Assembly (NCBI GenBank): GCA_023313575.1
Contig: JAJTTP010000015.1
Span: 1,132,528-1,196,527, forward strand
From: Eutypella sp. D-1
Lineage: Eukaryota; Ascomycota; Sordariomycetes; Xylariales; Diatrypaceae
DNA length: 64,000 bases
Reading direction: 5' to 3'
Position numbers and translations under genes: made by a program. The first letter of the stretch is position 1; every line of letters begins with the position of its first letter. Positions 31,627-43,300 of this stretch are shown piece after piece. The notes beneath the pieces are model-generated. The model saw only the letters and a list, made by a program, of their open reading frames with translations, made no database searches and was not told the DNA's origin.

Positions 31627-34510
31627 ATGTCTAAGGGCCGCGTTTGTTTGTAAGGGAATTCCCTATTCCACGTTGTGATTTTTACCCCACATAGGGATAT
31701 CGAAGGAAAGAGGCCTTGTTGCTTACTTGACCCTCTCTGTTTTTAGGGCCTATTCTGGCGGCCTCGATACCTCCACCGTAAGTTAAGCCGCTCGTCTCTT
31801 CTGTGAAATTACAACGTGATGAAATATCCGGCCAATTTGGAACCGGAATGCTGACATGAACGGCCGGATAGATCCTGAAGTGGCTCTTGAACGAGGGTTA
31901 CAATGTCGTCTGCTACCTTGCCAATGTAGGCCAGGAAGAGGGTGGGTGACTCTTATCTATATATGAACTCTTAGCTTCCCGTGACTGATCCACGACATCG
32001 CAGACTTCGCGGCCGTCGAACAGAAGGCCCTAAAGGTAAACCCGCCAGACCTTTTTTGCTCGATTTCTTACTGGAATGAGTAGGAGTGGTGGTTAACCGT
32101 ATTGCGTAGTTGGGCGCCGAGGCTTTCGTCTGCGAGGACCTCCAGCGTGAGCTGGTGGAGGAGGTCGTCTTCAAGGCGATCATGTGCAATGCCTCCTTCG
32201 AGGAGCGCTACCTCCTCGGCACCGCGCTCGCCCGCCCCGTCATCGCGAGAAGCCAGGTCCGCGTCGCCGAGCGCTATAACTGCCAGTTTCTCAGCCACGG
32301 CTGCACGGGCAAGGGCGTGAGTTTCTACTCCTTCAGACACATGATTACTATCAGTCGCTAACTATTCCCAGAATGAGTACGTCGCTTTCGTGTTCCGAGG
32401 GAGTGTACCAAGGGAGGCAACGCGAGAACTAACGACTTTTCTAGCCAAGTCCGTTTCGAACTTGCTTTTATGGCCCTGAACCCTGCCATCAAGGTTATCG
32501 CGCCGTGGCGGTTGCCCGAGTTCATCGAGAGATTCCAGTGAGTAGTCGACTTCTATCTCTGTTCGATTCCGGATGGGGTTTCAACTATTCCTGTCGATGC
32601 CACCCATCAGAGACTTTGAAGACATATACGAATGACACCAGGGATATGATTGCTGACTCATCATACAATAGGGGCCGCAACGACCTCTTGAAGTTCGCCG
32701 CCGAGAACAACATTCCTGTTTCCAGTACACCAAAGGCTCCTTGGAGCATGGACGACGTTCGTATCCTTAATCCTCTTAACGAGCTTGCTTTGTGGTAGAT
32801 ACATCTCACTGACATCTAACTACAGAACATTGTCCACGTAAGCTATTTCACTATATCCCGACTTTTGGAGACATACCTACTGGAAATCAACATTTCCGGG
32901 ACATATGGATTGGGCTTTGCTTCGTTCTCTTAAGCCATGGGAAAGAACATACGCTGACTCCCATATCATAGTGCTCATATGAAGCAGGTCTCCTTGAGAA
33001 CCCGGACCAGACCCCTCCCAAGGAGCTCTGGACCCGCACTGTTGACCCACTGGAAGCCCCTGACAAGCCCCTGGAATTCTCCATTCACTTCGAGAAGGGG
33101 TATGTTGCGCATCACCATTCCTTAATTGCCCCATTGACCTTGTGCCTAAGGGCCATTTCATACTCGTAATATGCTGTTGCGGGCTGGATTGTAGTCTTGG
33201 CTGACTTTGCACCTCTAGTATCCCAGTCAAGGTGGTGACTGCTGATGGTAGAGAGGCTACCGACTCGGTCGAGCTGTTCAAGCTTCTGAACAAGATCGGT
33301 CACGATCATGGTGTTGGACGTGTTGATGTGAGTCACTACTCCTTGTGCATCCTTGCTGGGCCGTAATATAAGAGTGAATGGCTAACCTCAAACAGATCGT
33401 CGAGAACCGTACGTACTCCCATGGTCCCCACTCATCTCGTCTGGGCCCCGTCAGGAAGAGATGTCTTGATGCGCCTTATTCGAAATTTGCGCGTCAAGCT
33501 CTCTACCCCTGAGCCAGACTAAGTGCAATATCCACCCTCAACAGGCGAAAGCATTTTTGAGATTACTAACACAATATGATAGGGTTCATCGGGCTCAAGA
33601 GCAGAGGTACGTGTACTTCTCTATGTGATACTAAACAGTTTCGACTTCCAGTGATCGCTGACACTATTCATAGGATGCTACGAGTAAGTGATTCACGTGA
33701 TAGTCATCAAGACCTTATAGTTCAGGGACTTGAAGTGGAAAACGGTGTCCATGTGCTAACGTTGCCAACAGTACTCCGGGTTTAACCAGTACGTATTTCC
33801 AGCAGTGCTTTCCCCTTCCAAAGATATGTACACTATACACATACGGGGTATAGTTTAGTATCGCAAGACTTACGAATATACAACTCTGGAGAAACAGTTA
33901 CTAACGGGAACAGTTGCTCGTCTTGCGCACTTGGACCTGGAAGGTCTCGTGATGGACTCGAGAGTCCGTGAGCTTCGCGACCAGTTTGTCACCTTGACCT
34001 GGTCACGACAGCTGTACCAGGGCATGTAGTAAGTCATCACTCCAATATCCAGCGAGCAAGTGAACTTCTTGAAGCATCAGTATCACGACTTTATTCCAAT
34101 AGATGCTAACGATCTCAACAGTTTCAGCCCAGAACGCGAGTTTGTGAGTAGTTGAACGTTTTGCCTGCACGGTGATAGGTTGCTGACCATATCCAGGTTG
34201 AAAACTCCATCGACTTCTCGCAGCGCAACGTCACTGGTGTTGTGAGGATGTCCGCTTACCGGGGCAATGTACGTTATTCCTGAATGTGATGTGAGTATGC
34301 ACGTATGGCTAACCTTCTCTCTTCCAGGCCTATGTCCTTGGCCGATCCAGCGACGCGTCGAACCTATACTCTGAGGAGGACGCATCCATGGACTCCCTTG
34401 AGGGTTTCTCGCCTATGGACACGAGCGGCTTTATCGCCATCCAGGCGATCCGACTCAAGAAGTACGGCCAGCAGAAGATCAAGGACGGTGAGCCCCTTAG
34501 CAAGTCCTAA
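31627..34510 (+). CDS. ARG1: Argininosuccinate synthase, 19 coding exons
   Basis: Joins citrulline and aspartate with ATP to argininosuccinate in arginine biosynthesis. Exons: 31627-31649, 31747-31777, 31872-31941, 32004-32035, 32110-32316, 32372-32376, 32445-32537, 32672-32756, 32826-32837, 32972-33099, 33219-33327, 33396-33408, 33583-33606, 33674-33683, 33772-33788, 33914-34028, 34122-34143, 34197-34268, 34328-34510 (416 aa). All 18 introns have GT...AG ends and the phases agree throughout. The product aligns without gaps to yeast Arg1 through the [16 protein letters not shown] stretch built from exons 13-16. Landmarks: [12 protein letters not shown]-binding P-loop, [25 protein letters not shown] (built from exons 5-7), [31 protein letters not shown]. 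Four exons are 5-13 nt long. Introns make up 57% of the gene span. Confidence 0.95.
32372..32376 (+). other. ARG1: 5-nt coding micro-exon of ARG1
   Basis: The exon AATGA lies between an acceptor AG at 32370-32371 and a GTACGT donor at 32377. It supplies the Asn codon and two bases of the Asp codon in the invariant GCTGKGNDQ motif. Skipping it would frameshift and destroy the enzyme, so it must be recognised for a functional product. Confidence 0.85.
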
Positions 34511-37509
34511 GTCGCCTGCTTCCCTGATTGATCCTCATTGCGGTCTGCTCATCACATGGCTGCGTCGAGTTGGTATCCGGAAAAGACCCGACTAGTGGAC
34601 CATCACTTTGATGTATTCCGTTTCAAGACGTGGTAGTCTAAAGACAAATCGGCGAACTTGATTTCGAAGTTTCTGGTGGGTAGGAAAATCAAAATAAAAT
34701 GAAACTTGCATAATCCTTTTGTCCAAGGCGTGTGGAAAATGACTACGATGAAAAACCTGTGGTGTACCCCTCGCCCCTACGTGAGTTATTCTGAGACTAA
34801 CGGATCATGTACCCGTACTCGTGATCACCGCACGCCCTTCTGTATTTATAGTAAAGGGGGAGAAGGGGGCGAGGGGGAGCTGTGGCATCAGGCCCTTCGC
34901 GATAATGCCCTATACACATCGGTGTAGGCCGGCTCCCTGTTGACGTCTTCCAACTAAATTTCCACCTAGCCCTACGCAACTGGGTGATACCCGGTAATAC
35001 ACAGGCAAGGCTGAATTGCCAGTCATTTGTATAGTATTACCGTCTTGCTAACTAGTAGAGCGCCTCGTCTTAGCTAGTTAACGCCGGGCTTAAAGTCCGC
35101 GGCTGTCCGGCAGATACTTAGTAGCTTAGTTTTAGATCCGCTTGAGTGCACATCGATCGTTGCTTTCGCCGGGGAAGTACTACTATTCGCAACGTACGCC
35201 GGCATCTACAGACGGGCTTTCCATGGCATATACTAATACCAAGAAGCTTCGTATACCTCGCACATCTCTCGTTGACAAATAACGGTGTCTCTTGCTTAGA
35301 TATCATTTGAGTCTCCGCTGACGCGAGTATCTGCAATTGAGATAATTATCTGAAAGGAGGGGGAGGAGGGAGGCGGGGGAAGTGGTTACGTATGCTGAGG
35401 TCGTAATCGGTGTAGATCCCTTTCGCCGGAACGGTCAAGGCATAGTAGGAGATCCGTCGTTATCACTAGACCCGTCTGACGGGCCCTTCTACTGGGCCTC
35501 GCCCGGATGCTCAAAAGGGTAGCATGCTGCCCCAACGCAGTTGACTCATGGCAAGGGACGAAGCCCTTGCCCCCCACTTGCATGCATGCGCATGTAGGGA
35601 CGGGTCGAACGACGAAACAAAATATCGTGAATGCATGCATGGCAATACCTGAGCAGCGGGTCTGGTTACTTCACGGGTGAGTTTGCTCGCTGCTTTAAGT
35701 ATATGCGCTTAAACATGAATATGCGTTTTGTGCGGTGTAAGCGGAAAATCGTTGCCGAGATCCAGGTGAGCTGTGCATACATAGTAAAGTGATCGGTCAA
35801 TCGGATGATGATTGGAGCGGCGCAGACGGGAAAGCCGTGGTGAGCCTGTGACCCAACCCGACGACGTCGCCCTTGGCCAAGTCCGCCGTTGACGTATACA
35901 AGGAGACGCGCAATCCTCGTCGCCTCCTTCTATTGTCAAAGGGTCTTTCTAAAAGGCACGTCTTTAACTCCGAAGCTTGCATGGCTTACGATTGCTGGAC
36001 TGTAATGGTTGGAGGGCAGGAGGGATATGTTCGGACGCTTTATCAGCTGACCATCAGTTATGTGCCTATTCCGTGGCTGAGCCGCCAACAACCTGCGAGG
36101 TTTTAAATTCCGCATAACATGATATCATATTCCCTACATAACCTGGATCTTTCCAAACGCTGTAGTTATCAATTTAGTTGGCAGGTCAGCACAAGGCACA
36201 TACATGTAGTGCCGCCGACCGATGTGACAAATTGAAAAAGAAACGCGCCTTGGCAGCTGAATTGCTAGTCATGCGTTTATGGCCTCTAGACTAAAACGTT
36301 AGCGGGCCAATTTTCGATAGACGACGACTAATTAGCCAAAGAGACGAGCTTTCATGCACCGCCGAGATTCTTGGGTATGTAAAGCACACTGCTGAACATC
36401 ATTGTCAAGTACATGTCGTGGTGGGTATTTACGTGCATATGCCAGAATAGCCACTCAACCACACGGGCAGATCATGTTGCGGTGTAATACCAGATAGGGA
36501 AAGTAAACACTCCTTCACTCTCCTCGGTTAACTGCTACAGGGAATTATGGTCAGATAAACGCCAGATAAATGTTACAAGCAGCGACTAGACTAGGCATAG
36601 ACTAGACACTGTTCTTATTCCGACGGTCAGAGGAAACTGACTTACGCTGGGAATAGATAGCCCAAGTAACCGTCCCAATAGCAATAGCTGCGACGGGTAC
36701 CTACGGACAGAACGGATAACGAGTGCTTTCGCGATTTGCCAAGATCAGCCAGCCAAAGAAAAGTATGGCTTGGCCTCCTGGGCCTCCAGGATCCCTGAGC
36801 GCATCTCATCTCGGCGATCCAATCGTGCGGCGCCTGGGCATGTCGAACCCTGTTCCTGCCACTCCACATCGCACCCCCGGATAGCGTAGATCGCGGCAAA
36901 GATCACCACTGGCCGGGGCGTAATGATGGCAGCCGGGGGGTGCCACAGCATAGCGCGGGCGCAGGGCGCAGCAGCTAGCCAGCCAGCGCAGCTGTTCAGA
37001 TAGCGCGCAGATCCCATTCCCTTCCCTCCGCTCGTAGGGACCAGTGTTCCGTCGCATCTCGTTCGTTCGTACGTATCTCCGGCACGGCTCATCCATCATA
37101 TCTCATGACGAGAAAGGGCCTAAGCAGGCAGTAGTACGTGGTAGTAGTGCGTAGTAAACTACGTAATACACACACACATTCGCCGTCGCTCTCTTTCCCT
37201 GGATTTTCGTTAATTTTCATTCGTTCCCTACTAAGTAATGGTAATGCCTCTTCGGTCCCTTCCCTTCATCTCGACGTTCTCCCGTCTTTACCTTTAATTA
37301 GCCCACGTCCCTCTCTCTCCGTCACACCCTCGGACACCTTAGCTTCTACATCGGAAAGCTGCCGCCGACAACGAGACCTTTGACCTACGGATCTGGGTTC
37401 TCCGAGAAGGAGAGAGTTAGGAGACGCCGACTGTCTGCTTTAGATCGACGTATAGTGCCCAGGACCTGAGCAACCGGACTGCAAAGTAGATATAGAAATC
37501 CAATCCGAC
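34511..37509. other. 3 kb gene-poor region
   Basis: No frame over 120 codons and none with recognised similarity. Overlapping frames at 36642-37099 (-) are GC-rich and look like shadows of simple sequence. The right end (37160-37509), with CT-rich segments, is the likely promoter/5' UTR of the aspartyl protease. Confidence 0.55.
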
Positions 37510-39402
37510 ATGAGGGATGGACATCTCACCATGCTGCTTGCCGCGGTGGGCGGCGCGGCCCTGACCGCGGCGCCAATGGCTGCGGCGCAGCGCGTTGTAT
37601 CGATGAGCGTCGGCAAAACGAGCAAACCGCAACCGCCACCATCTCGCTTACGCCCGCGGTTTTCGCTGCGCGGGCGAGCCGACGACGATCCGATCCTGCA
37701 AGATCTGCACAATAACCTGACCGGCGGCGGATACTACGCCGACGTGTCGCTCGGCACGCCGTCCCAGTCCGTCAGCCTCATCCTGGATACTGGCAGCAGC
37801 GACGTTTGGGTGCTCGATAGCAACGCGAACCTCTGTACCTCATCGCGCATGCAGGCCACCTATGGCGGGGGCTGTATCGCAACCTGTGAGTGCCGACTTA
37901 TGTATCTTTGATGTTTAAAGTAGCATTTCTCGCCTCATATCTCGTGGTAGGGGCTGGATCACACCGTGCGGCCCGCCAAACTCTAAGTTTAGGGCTGTGT
38001 GGCGTGCTACAACTCTGGCCCCCTTGCTTTCCACAAATTCCAGGTCCAATGAAAATGTAAAAGGTACAAAATGAAGGACAGTTCGACTAACCAGTGAAAC
38101 ATTACATTTGTGCTCCTCTTGTAGTCAACCCGTCTGATAGTTCCAGCTACACGGAACTCGAAGATGAGCCTTTTAGCATCAGCTACCTCGATGGCTCCGG
38201 TGCCAACGGCACCTATTTCCAGGACCACCTTACCGTCGGCGGGGCCTCGATCGAGTCGCTGCAAATGGGCCTCGCCGAGAGCTCGACAATCAACTCCGGC
38301 CTTATGGGCGTTGGCTACTCGACCAACGTTGCCACGCGCAACGGATACGCCAACATCATCGATGTATTGGAGGAGCAGGACATGATTGCTATCAAGGCTT
38401 ATAGTTTATGGCTGGTATGTTCTCGCCCTGAACGGCTGCTGCCACGTGCATCATACTGGCACACCTTAGGATAGGGCATTGATACTTACCTACTGTCAAT
38501 AGAACGACTATGACTCCGAGCAGGGCACGATAATGTTCGGCGGTATCGACACGGAGAAGTTCCTCGGTTCGTTAATAGAGGTGCCCGTGTTGCCCGACGA
38601 GGACTCGGGCATCTACCACTCGTTCACGGTAACGCTGTCATCGCTGGTCATCAATTCTTCCAACAGCGACAGGACGACGACAATCGTACGCCAGTCCTCG
38701 CCTGTACCCGTCATCCTCGACTCGGGCACCACGCTTACCTACCTACCCTCGAGCCTCGCCAACGACATATACGACGAACTCGGCGCCGTTGACGATACTT
38801 CCTACACGGGCCTCGTGTACATCTCGTGTTCGCTGTTGACGGACCAGCGCGACCTGACCTTCGATTTCCAATTCGGTGGGAGCGATGGCCCCCTTATCCG
38901 CGTGCCGATCGATGAGGTCGTCCTCGACAACGTGAGGCCGTATATTCAAGCTGGCCTGCTGCCCCTTCCTAATGGAATGAATATCGATGAGGACGACGTG
39001 TGCTCTTTCGGGATCCAGCCCGCCTCTGGCATTTACCTTCTGGGCGACACATTCCTGCGCTCCGCGTACGTCGTGTACGACCTCGAGCACAACGTTGTCG
39101 CCTTGGCACAGTCGAATATAAACAGCACGAGAAGCAATGTGGTGGAGATCACAGAGAGCGGCATCCCGGACACAAGCGGTGTCGCCTCTCAAGTCACCGC
39201 CGAACAGACCGCCACGGGCCTGCCTGGCGCCGGAAACGCCGGTGCTAATCCGACTGCCACTGGGTCCGATCGCGGCGGATCTGGTGATGATGAGAACGTA
39301 GGCGTCAGGGCTGTTCCTACCCCTCCTAATTGGGAGATCGCTTTCGTTGCCGCATTTGCGGGGTTTGCGGGCCTAATGGGCGTTGGTCTGTTTGCGATCT
39401 AG
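37510..39402 (+). CDS. GPI-anchored aspartyl protease (yapsin/OpsB-like, family A1)
   Basis: Secreted pepsin-like endoprotease, probably tethered to the plasma membrane or cell wall. Exons are 37510-37885, 38125-38414 and 38503-39402 (521 aa). A signal peptide (about 1-27) is followed by a basic propeptide ending near RLRPRFSLRGR, a possible processing site. The two catalytic Asp are in DTGSSDVW (D93) and DSGTTLTY (D295), and both motifs are intact. The structural repeats YYADVSLGTP, GLMGVGY, IMFGGID and YLLGDTFLRSAYVVYDL are present. The last ~90 residues are a Thr/Gly/Ser-rich stalk followed by a hydrophobic tail (IAFVAAFAGFAGLMGVGLFAI), the pattern of a GPI-anchor signal. It lies next to the polyketide synthase with convergent transcription and is probably not part of its pathway. 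Confidence 0.93.
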
Positions 39403-40302
39403 ATTTTCGAAACGGTGACCCCTCTTGCAGGACCTAAGTATATTCCATGCCATTGTATTGATACCATTTTTTGAGTTAGAGGAGTGAGGGATGTTGAGAA
39501 ATCTGTGAAGTGAGCACACAGCATAGCATCGAGTCGGATATTGGCCACACCGTCACTGCATATACCACATACCACATACCACGTACCACATAGCTACATC
39601 GCATGCACCGCATACCATACAAAGATAATGCTGTACATAAAGAAATGACATGATGCTGATGACAGACGCAATCTTGGGGAAACTCGGGCAGTGATGTGGC
39701 ATTCGACTCTTGTCCTGCAGCGACTTAAAATGATCGAAGGCGTCGGCAACGACACATACAAGATAATCGTTATCTCACCTAGCAAAGGCACAGTACAGTG
39801 CATCTATGCACGGACACACTTATAAGGCGTGATCGACCCGGTTTGTACATGGCGCGGGACAGGGATGTCACCAAATTCTTACAACGGTCACCAAGTACAT
39901 GCACTCTTACATATCGCGATACGGCGGCTCACACCAACGCCGATTATAACGAAGTCTCGAAACAGTAGGGACAAATGGCTTGTAGAAAATAAAACGCGTT
40001 TAGGAAACTTACGGATAGCGAAACACTCGCCAATCCGTTATAATGTAAGTGCAACCGACCAAACACCCAACATGCTCTGCTCACTAACCGTATGGGAAAG
40101 GAGGAAAAAACAGAAAATGCAAATTGTCAACCGACTCCACGATCGCGACCTGAACCATGCCACTGCTCTCCTCTAACATGGATTGGGCAGTTTATGCGTC
40201 AAACTAGGAACGAGGAAAGGCTCGTTCAATATACGTGGATATGTGCATGTATGTATAGGGGTAGAGGATGTAGGGAATCAGTTGGTATAGAGAACATGCT
40301 GT
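39403..40302. other. Intergenic between convergent protease and PKS genes
   Basis: 3' flanks of both genes. A short ACCACATACC-type tandem repeat lies at 39555-39592. Frames at 39829-40334 show no similarity. Confidence 0.6.
39555..39592. repeat. Short tandem repeat of ATACCAC units
   Basis: Five or so imperfect copies of a 7-nt unit (CATACCA / CGTACCA) follow one another downstream of the aspartyl protease stop codon. Confidence 0.7.
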
Positions 40303-43300
40303 TTAAGCACCGTAGCCACCCTTCTCGACGATGAGGGCGCTGAGCTCGAGGATGCTCTGGTCGCTGAGGACCTCGAAGACACTGACGTCAACGCGGCACT
40401 CACGGTGGACCCAGTTCCGAACACCGACGGCAACGAGAGAGTCGACACCATACGCGCCAGGGCTGCGGTTCTCGTCGACATCGTCGACACCAATGTTCAT
40501 GCTTTTGGACAACATGGTGCGCAGGCCCGTGCTGACGATCGCTGTGGCGTCCTCCGGGTCGGCGGCATCCTTGAGCATGCGCGGGAAGTTCATGTCGCCG
40601 TCTGCACCGCCCTCCGTGCTACCAAGCTCAGCCTCCTCGGGCATGTCGACCTTGTTGAGGTGTGCAAACATCGCTGTGCGCGTCCAGTACGGGTCGGCTG
40701 GTTTGTTTTGCCGGATGAGGCCACCCGTGCCAACGCCGATGACCACTTGCGCCGGCATTCGGTTCTCGTAGTCGGTGTGACCGGCGATGGCCCGCTCGAT
40801 CAGCCGTCGGAAGTCCTCTAGGCGGATGCCGAAGAAGCCCGAGGCCTTGAGCATGTCAAGCGTGCGCGGGTCCTCAGCAAGCATACCGGCGCCTAGGACC
40901 GGGCCGAGATCAATCGAGACGGCGTGCGTGGCGGGAAATGCGCCGTTGATGTGGATTGCGAGCGCATCCTGGAACGCGTTGCCCACGGCATAATTCGCCT
41001 GACCACGGCTGCCAATGACACCGGCGGAGCTAGACAGGAAGATGAAGAAGTCGAGATGCCCCTTATCTTGAGAGGCGAAGACCTCCTTCAGGTTCCAGGA
41101 ACCAATGGTCTTGGGCCGCACAGCGGTCTGCCAAGCATCGTACGTCATGTTCTCGAAGACTGCATCGCGCACTGTGGCAGCACATTGGAAGACACCCTTG
41201 ACGGGCGGCATCTTGTTGTTCGCAATTGCACGCTCAGCCTCCTCAACCGCCTCCCGGTTGCAAATGTCGGTAGTAAGCACGAGGACTCGGACGCCGCGGT
41301 GCTCAAGGAATTCGATGCATGATCGACCCAGCTCGTTCTTTACACCGGAGCGCGCGATGAAGGCGATATACTTGGCGCCGTTGGTTGCCAGCAGTTTCGC
41401 GATCTCGATTCCGAGGCCACCGAGACCACCGGACAAGACATAGGTGGCGTCATCCCGTAGGAATTCGCTAGCAGGGTGCACAGGACGTGGCAGGATCGGC
41501 ACGGGCTTGTCGCCCTCCGGTCGGAAGCAGTATACGTGGCCGCAATGGGCGTTGTCGATGGCGGTCCGGAAAGCACTGGGCAACTTCGAGTAGTCGAAGG
41601 CCTTCAGAGGGAACGGTTCTGCGACGGCGAATTCATTGTGGAAATACTTTTCGCAAACAGCGGCAAAGGACTTGCCTAGTCGGTGCGGCTCGCTCTCGAT
41701 CAAGCGGCTGAGGTCAAGAGCCATAAAGTTGAAGCCCTGATCGGCAGTGTTGATCAAGGCACTGATGTGCCTCTTCCTGGTAAACTTGATAAGCGTGCCC
41801 CCTGAAGATCTTGTTAGCCCATTATCATTTTTATCAGAATTGGGAAGGGGGAAAAGGGAGGGAGGATCTCTTACAATCAGCTAGGCCAGTCGGCTCGAAG
41901 TCTTCATCGTCCACTGTCGGGTCATACACGACCCGCACACCCTTATAGTCAGTCATCCGCATAATCACATCGACCCAGCTGCCGGAAGACGCGTTGATAA
42001 TATGGCTATCAGGAAGGCCGTAGCATCCGCGCAGAACAGCTCTCTGATCCTCATCCGTCACAGTGGCGAATATGGTGGCGCCGATAGACTTTGCCAATTG
42101 AATAGCGGCCTGACCGAAGTCGCTCGCCCCGATATGGATAAGGATAGACTCGCCCTCACGGAGCCGTTCTCCAAACGAATAATGCGCGACGGCATAAGGA
42201 GTTGGTAGGAAGGCGTGGTGGGGGAAAGCCTTGCCTGTCGAGCACTTATATAAGAGTGCTTGATCACACTTGACCAACTCTCTGAGAGAACCGCGGGCAA
42301 CACCAAGGACACGATCGCCAATTGTCAAATGGAGTACCTCCGAGCCCAATTCCTCAACCACGCCGTATAGATCCGTGCCAATGGAGGTGCTGTTAGCTCT
42401 GCCCATGACGATGTCTACATCAAGGGCGCTGATACTAGAAGACAGCACACGAACTCTAACCTCATTGGGAGAAAGAGCGTCCGTGGCAGACTGATCATCG
42501 TCCCAGTATAGGCTGTCCAGATCTTTGATGTCATGGATCTTGAGCTTAAGGGATCGGTCTCTGTGTTCACCGAAGGGCCGCAGCTCTGGCTCAGAAATCG
42601 TAGTTCCACGCTCAATAATGGCGTTGAGAGGCTCGATAGGGACAAGTCTGGGGATCATAGTCTGACCATCGCGCACAGCGTATTCTGCTTCCTTGAAAGC
42701 CGCATTCGATGAGACAAGGAATGCCTCACGGAATAAGGAGACAATACGATCATGCAGGTCCCCGATCTGCTGCGTCTCAAAAGACGTATCCTCGCTGATG
42801 TCGAGTGTCACGAAGTTCTTCTCAGGATACTCGGAGTGCAGGGTTCGGGCCAACGCCTGGAAAAGAGCAGCCTTCGGATCAGACACTTCCATCTGCGATC
42901 CGCGGGTGACCCAGAACATGCTCTTGGTTTTGACTGATATGGAATGGAATCCAGAAAACTCCTGCTCGGACAGGTTCCACATGAAATGGTCTCCGTCAGC
43001 CTCCAGAAGCGAGATGCAAAGCTCCGGCAACGACTCAGTACTGGTGGATATATCTTCCAGCGTGCGAGGGATACCATTCAACTTCTCGCAAAGGGTGGAA
43101 ATGAGCTTTCTCAGGCCAAAGCTGGTGGTGCTCGGGACGAGGATGAGAACAGGAGTGGTCTCATCCAGGCTCTCTTGGATGGTGGCTGAAGTATCCTCAG
43201 CAACAGGTGCGATCTCCCATTTCATCTCGGAGCAGAGATTCCGGTGGCTAGGAAGGAATCCACCTTCAACATCTGCCGGGTTGGCCGTCAAGGCAGTAAA

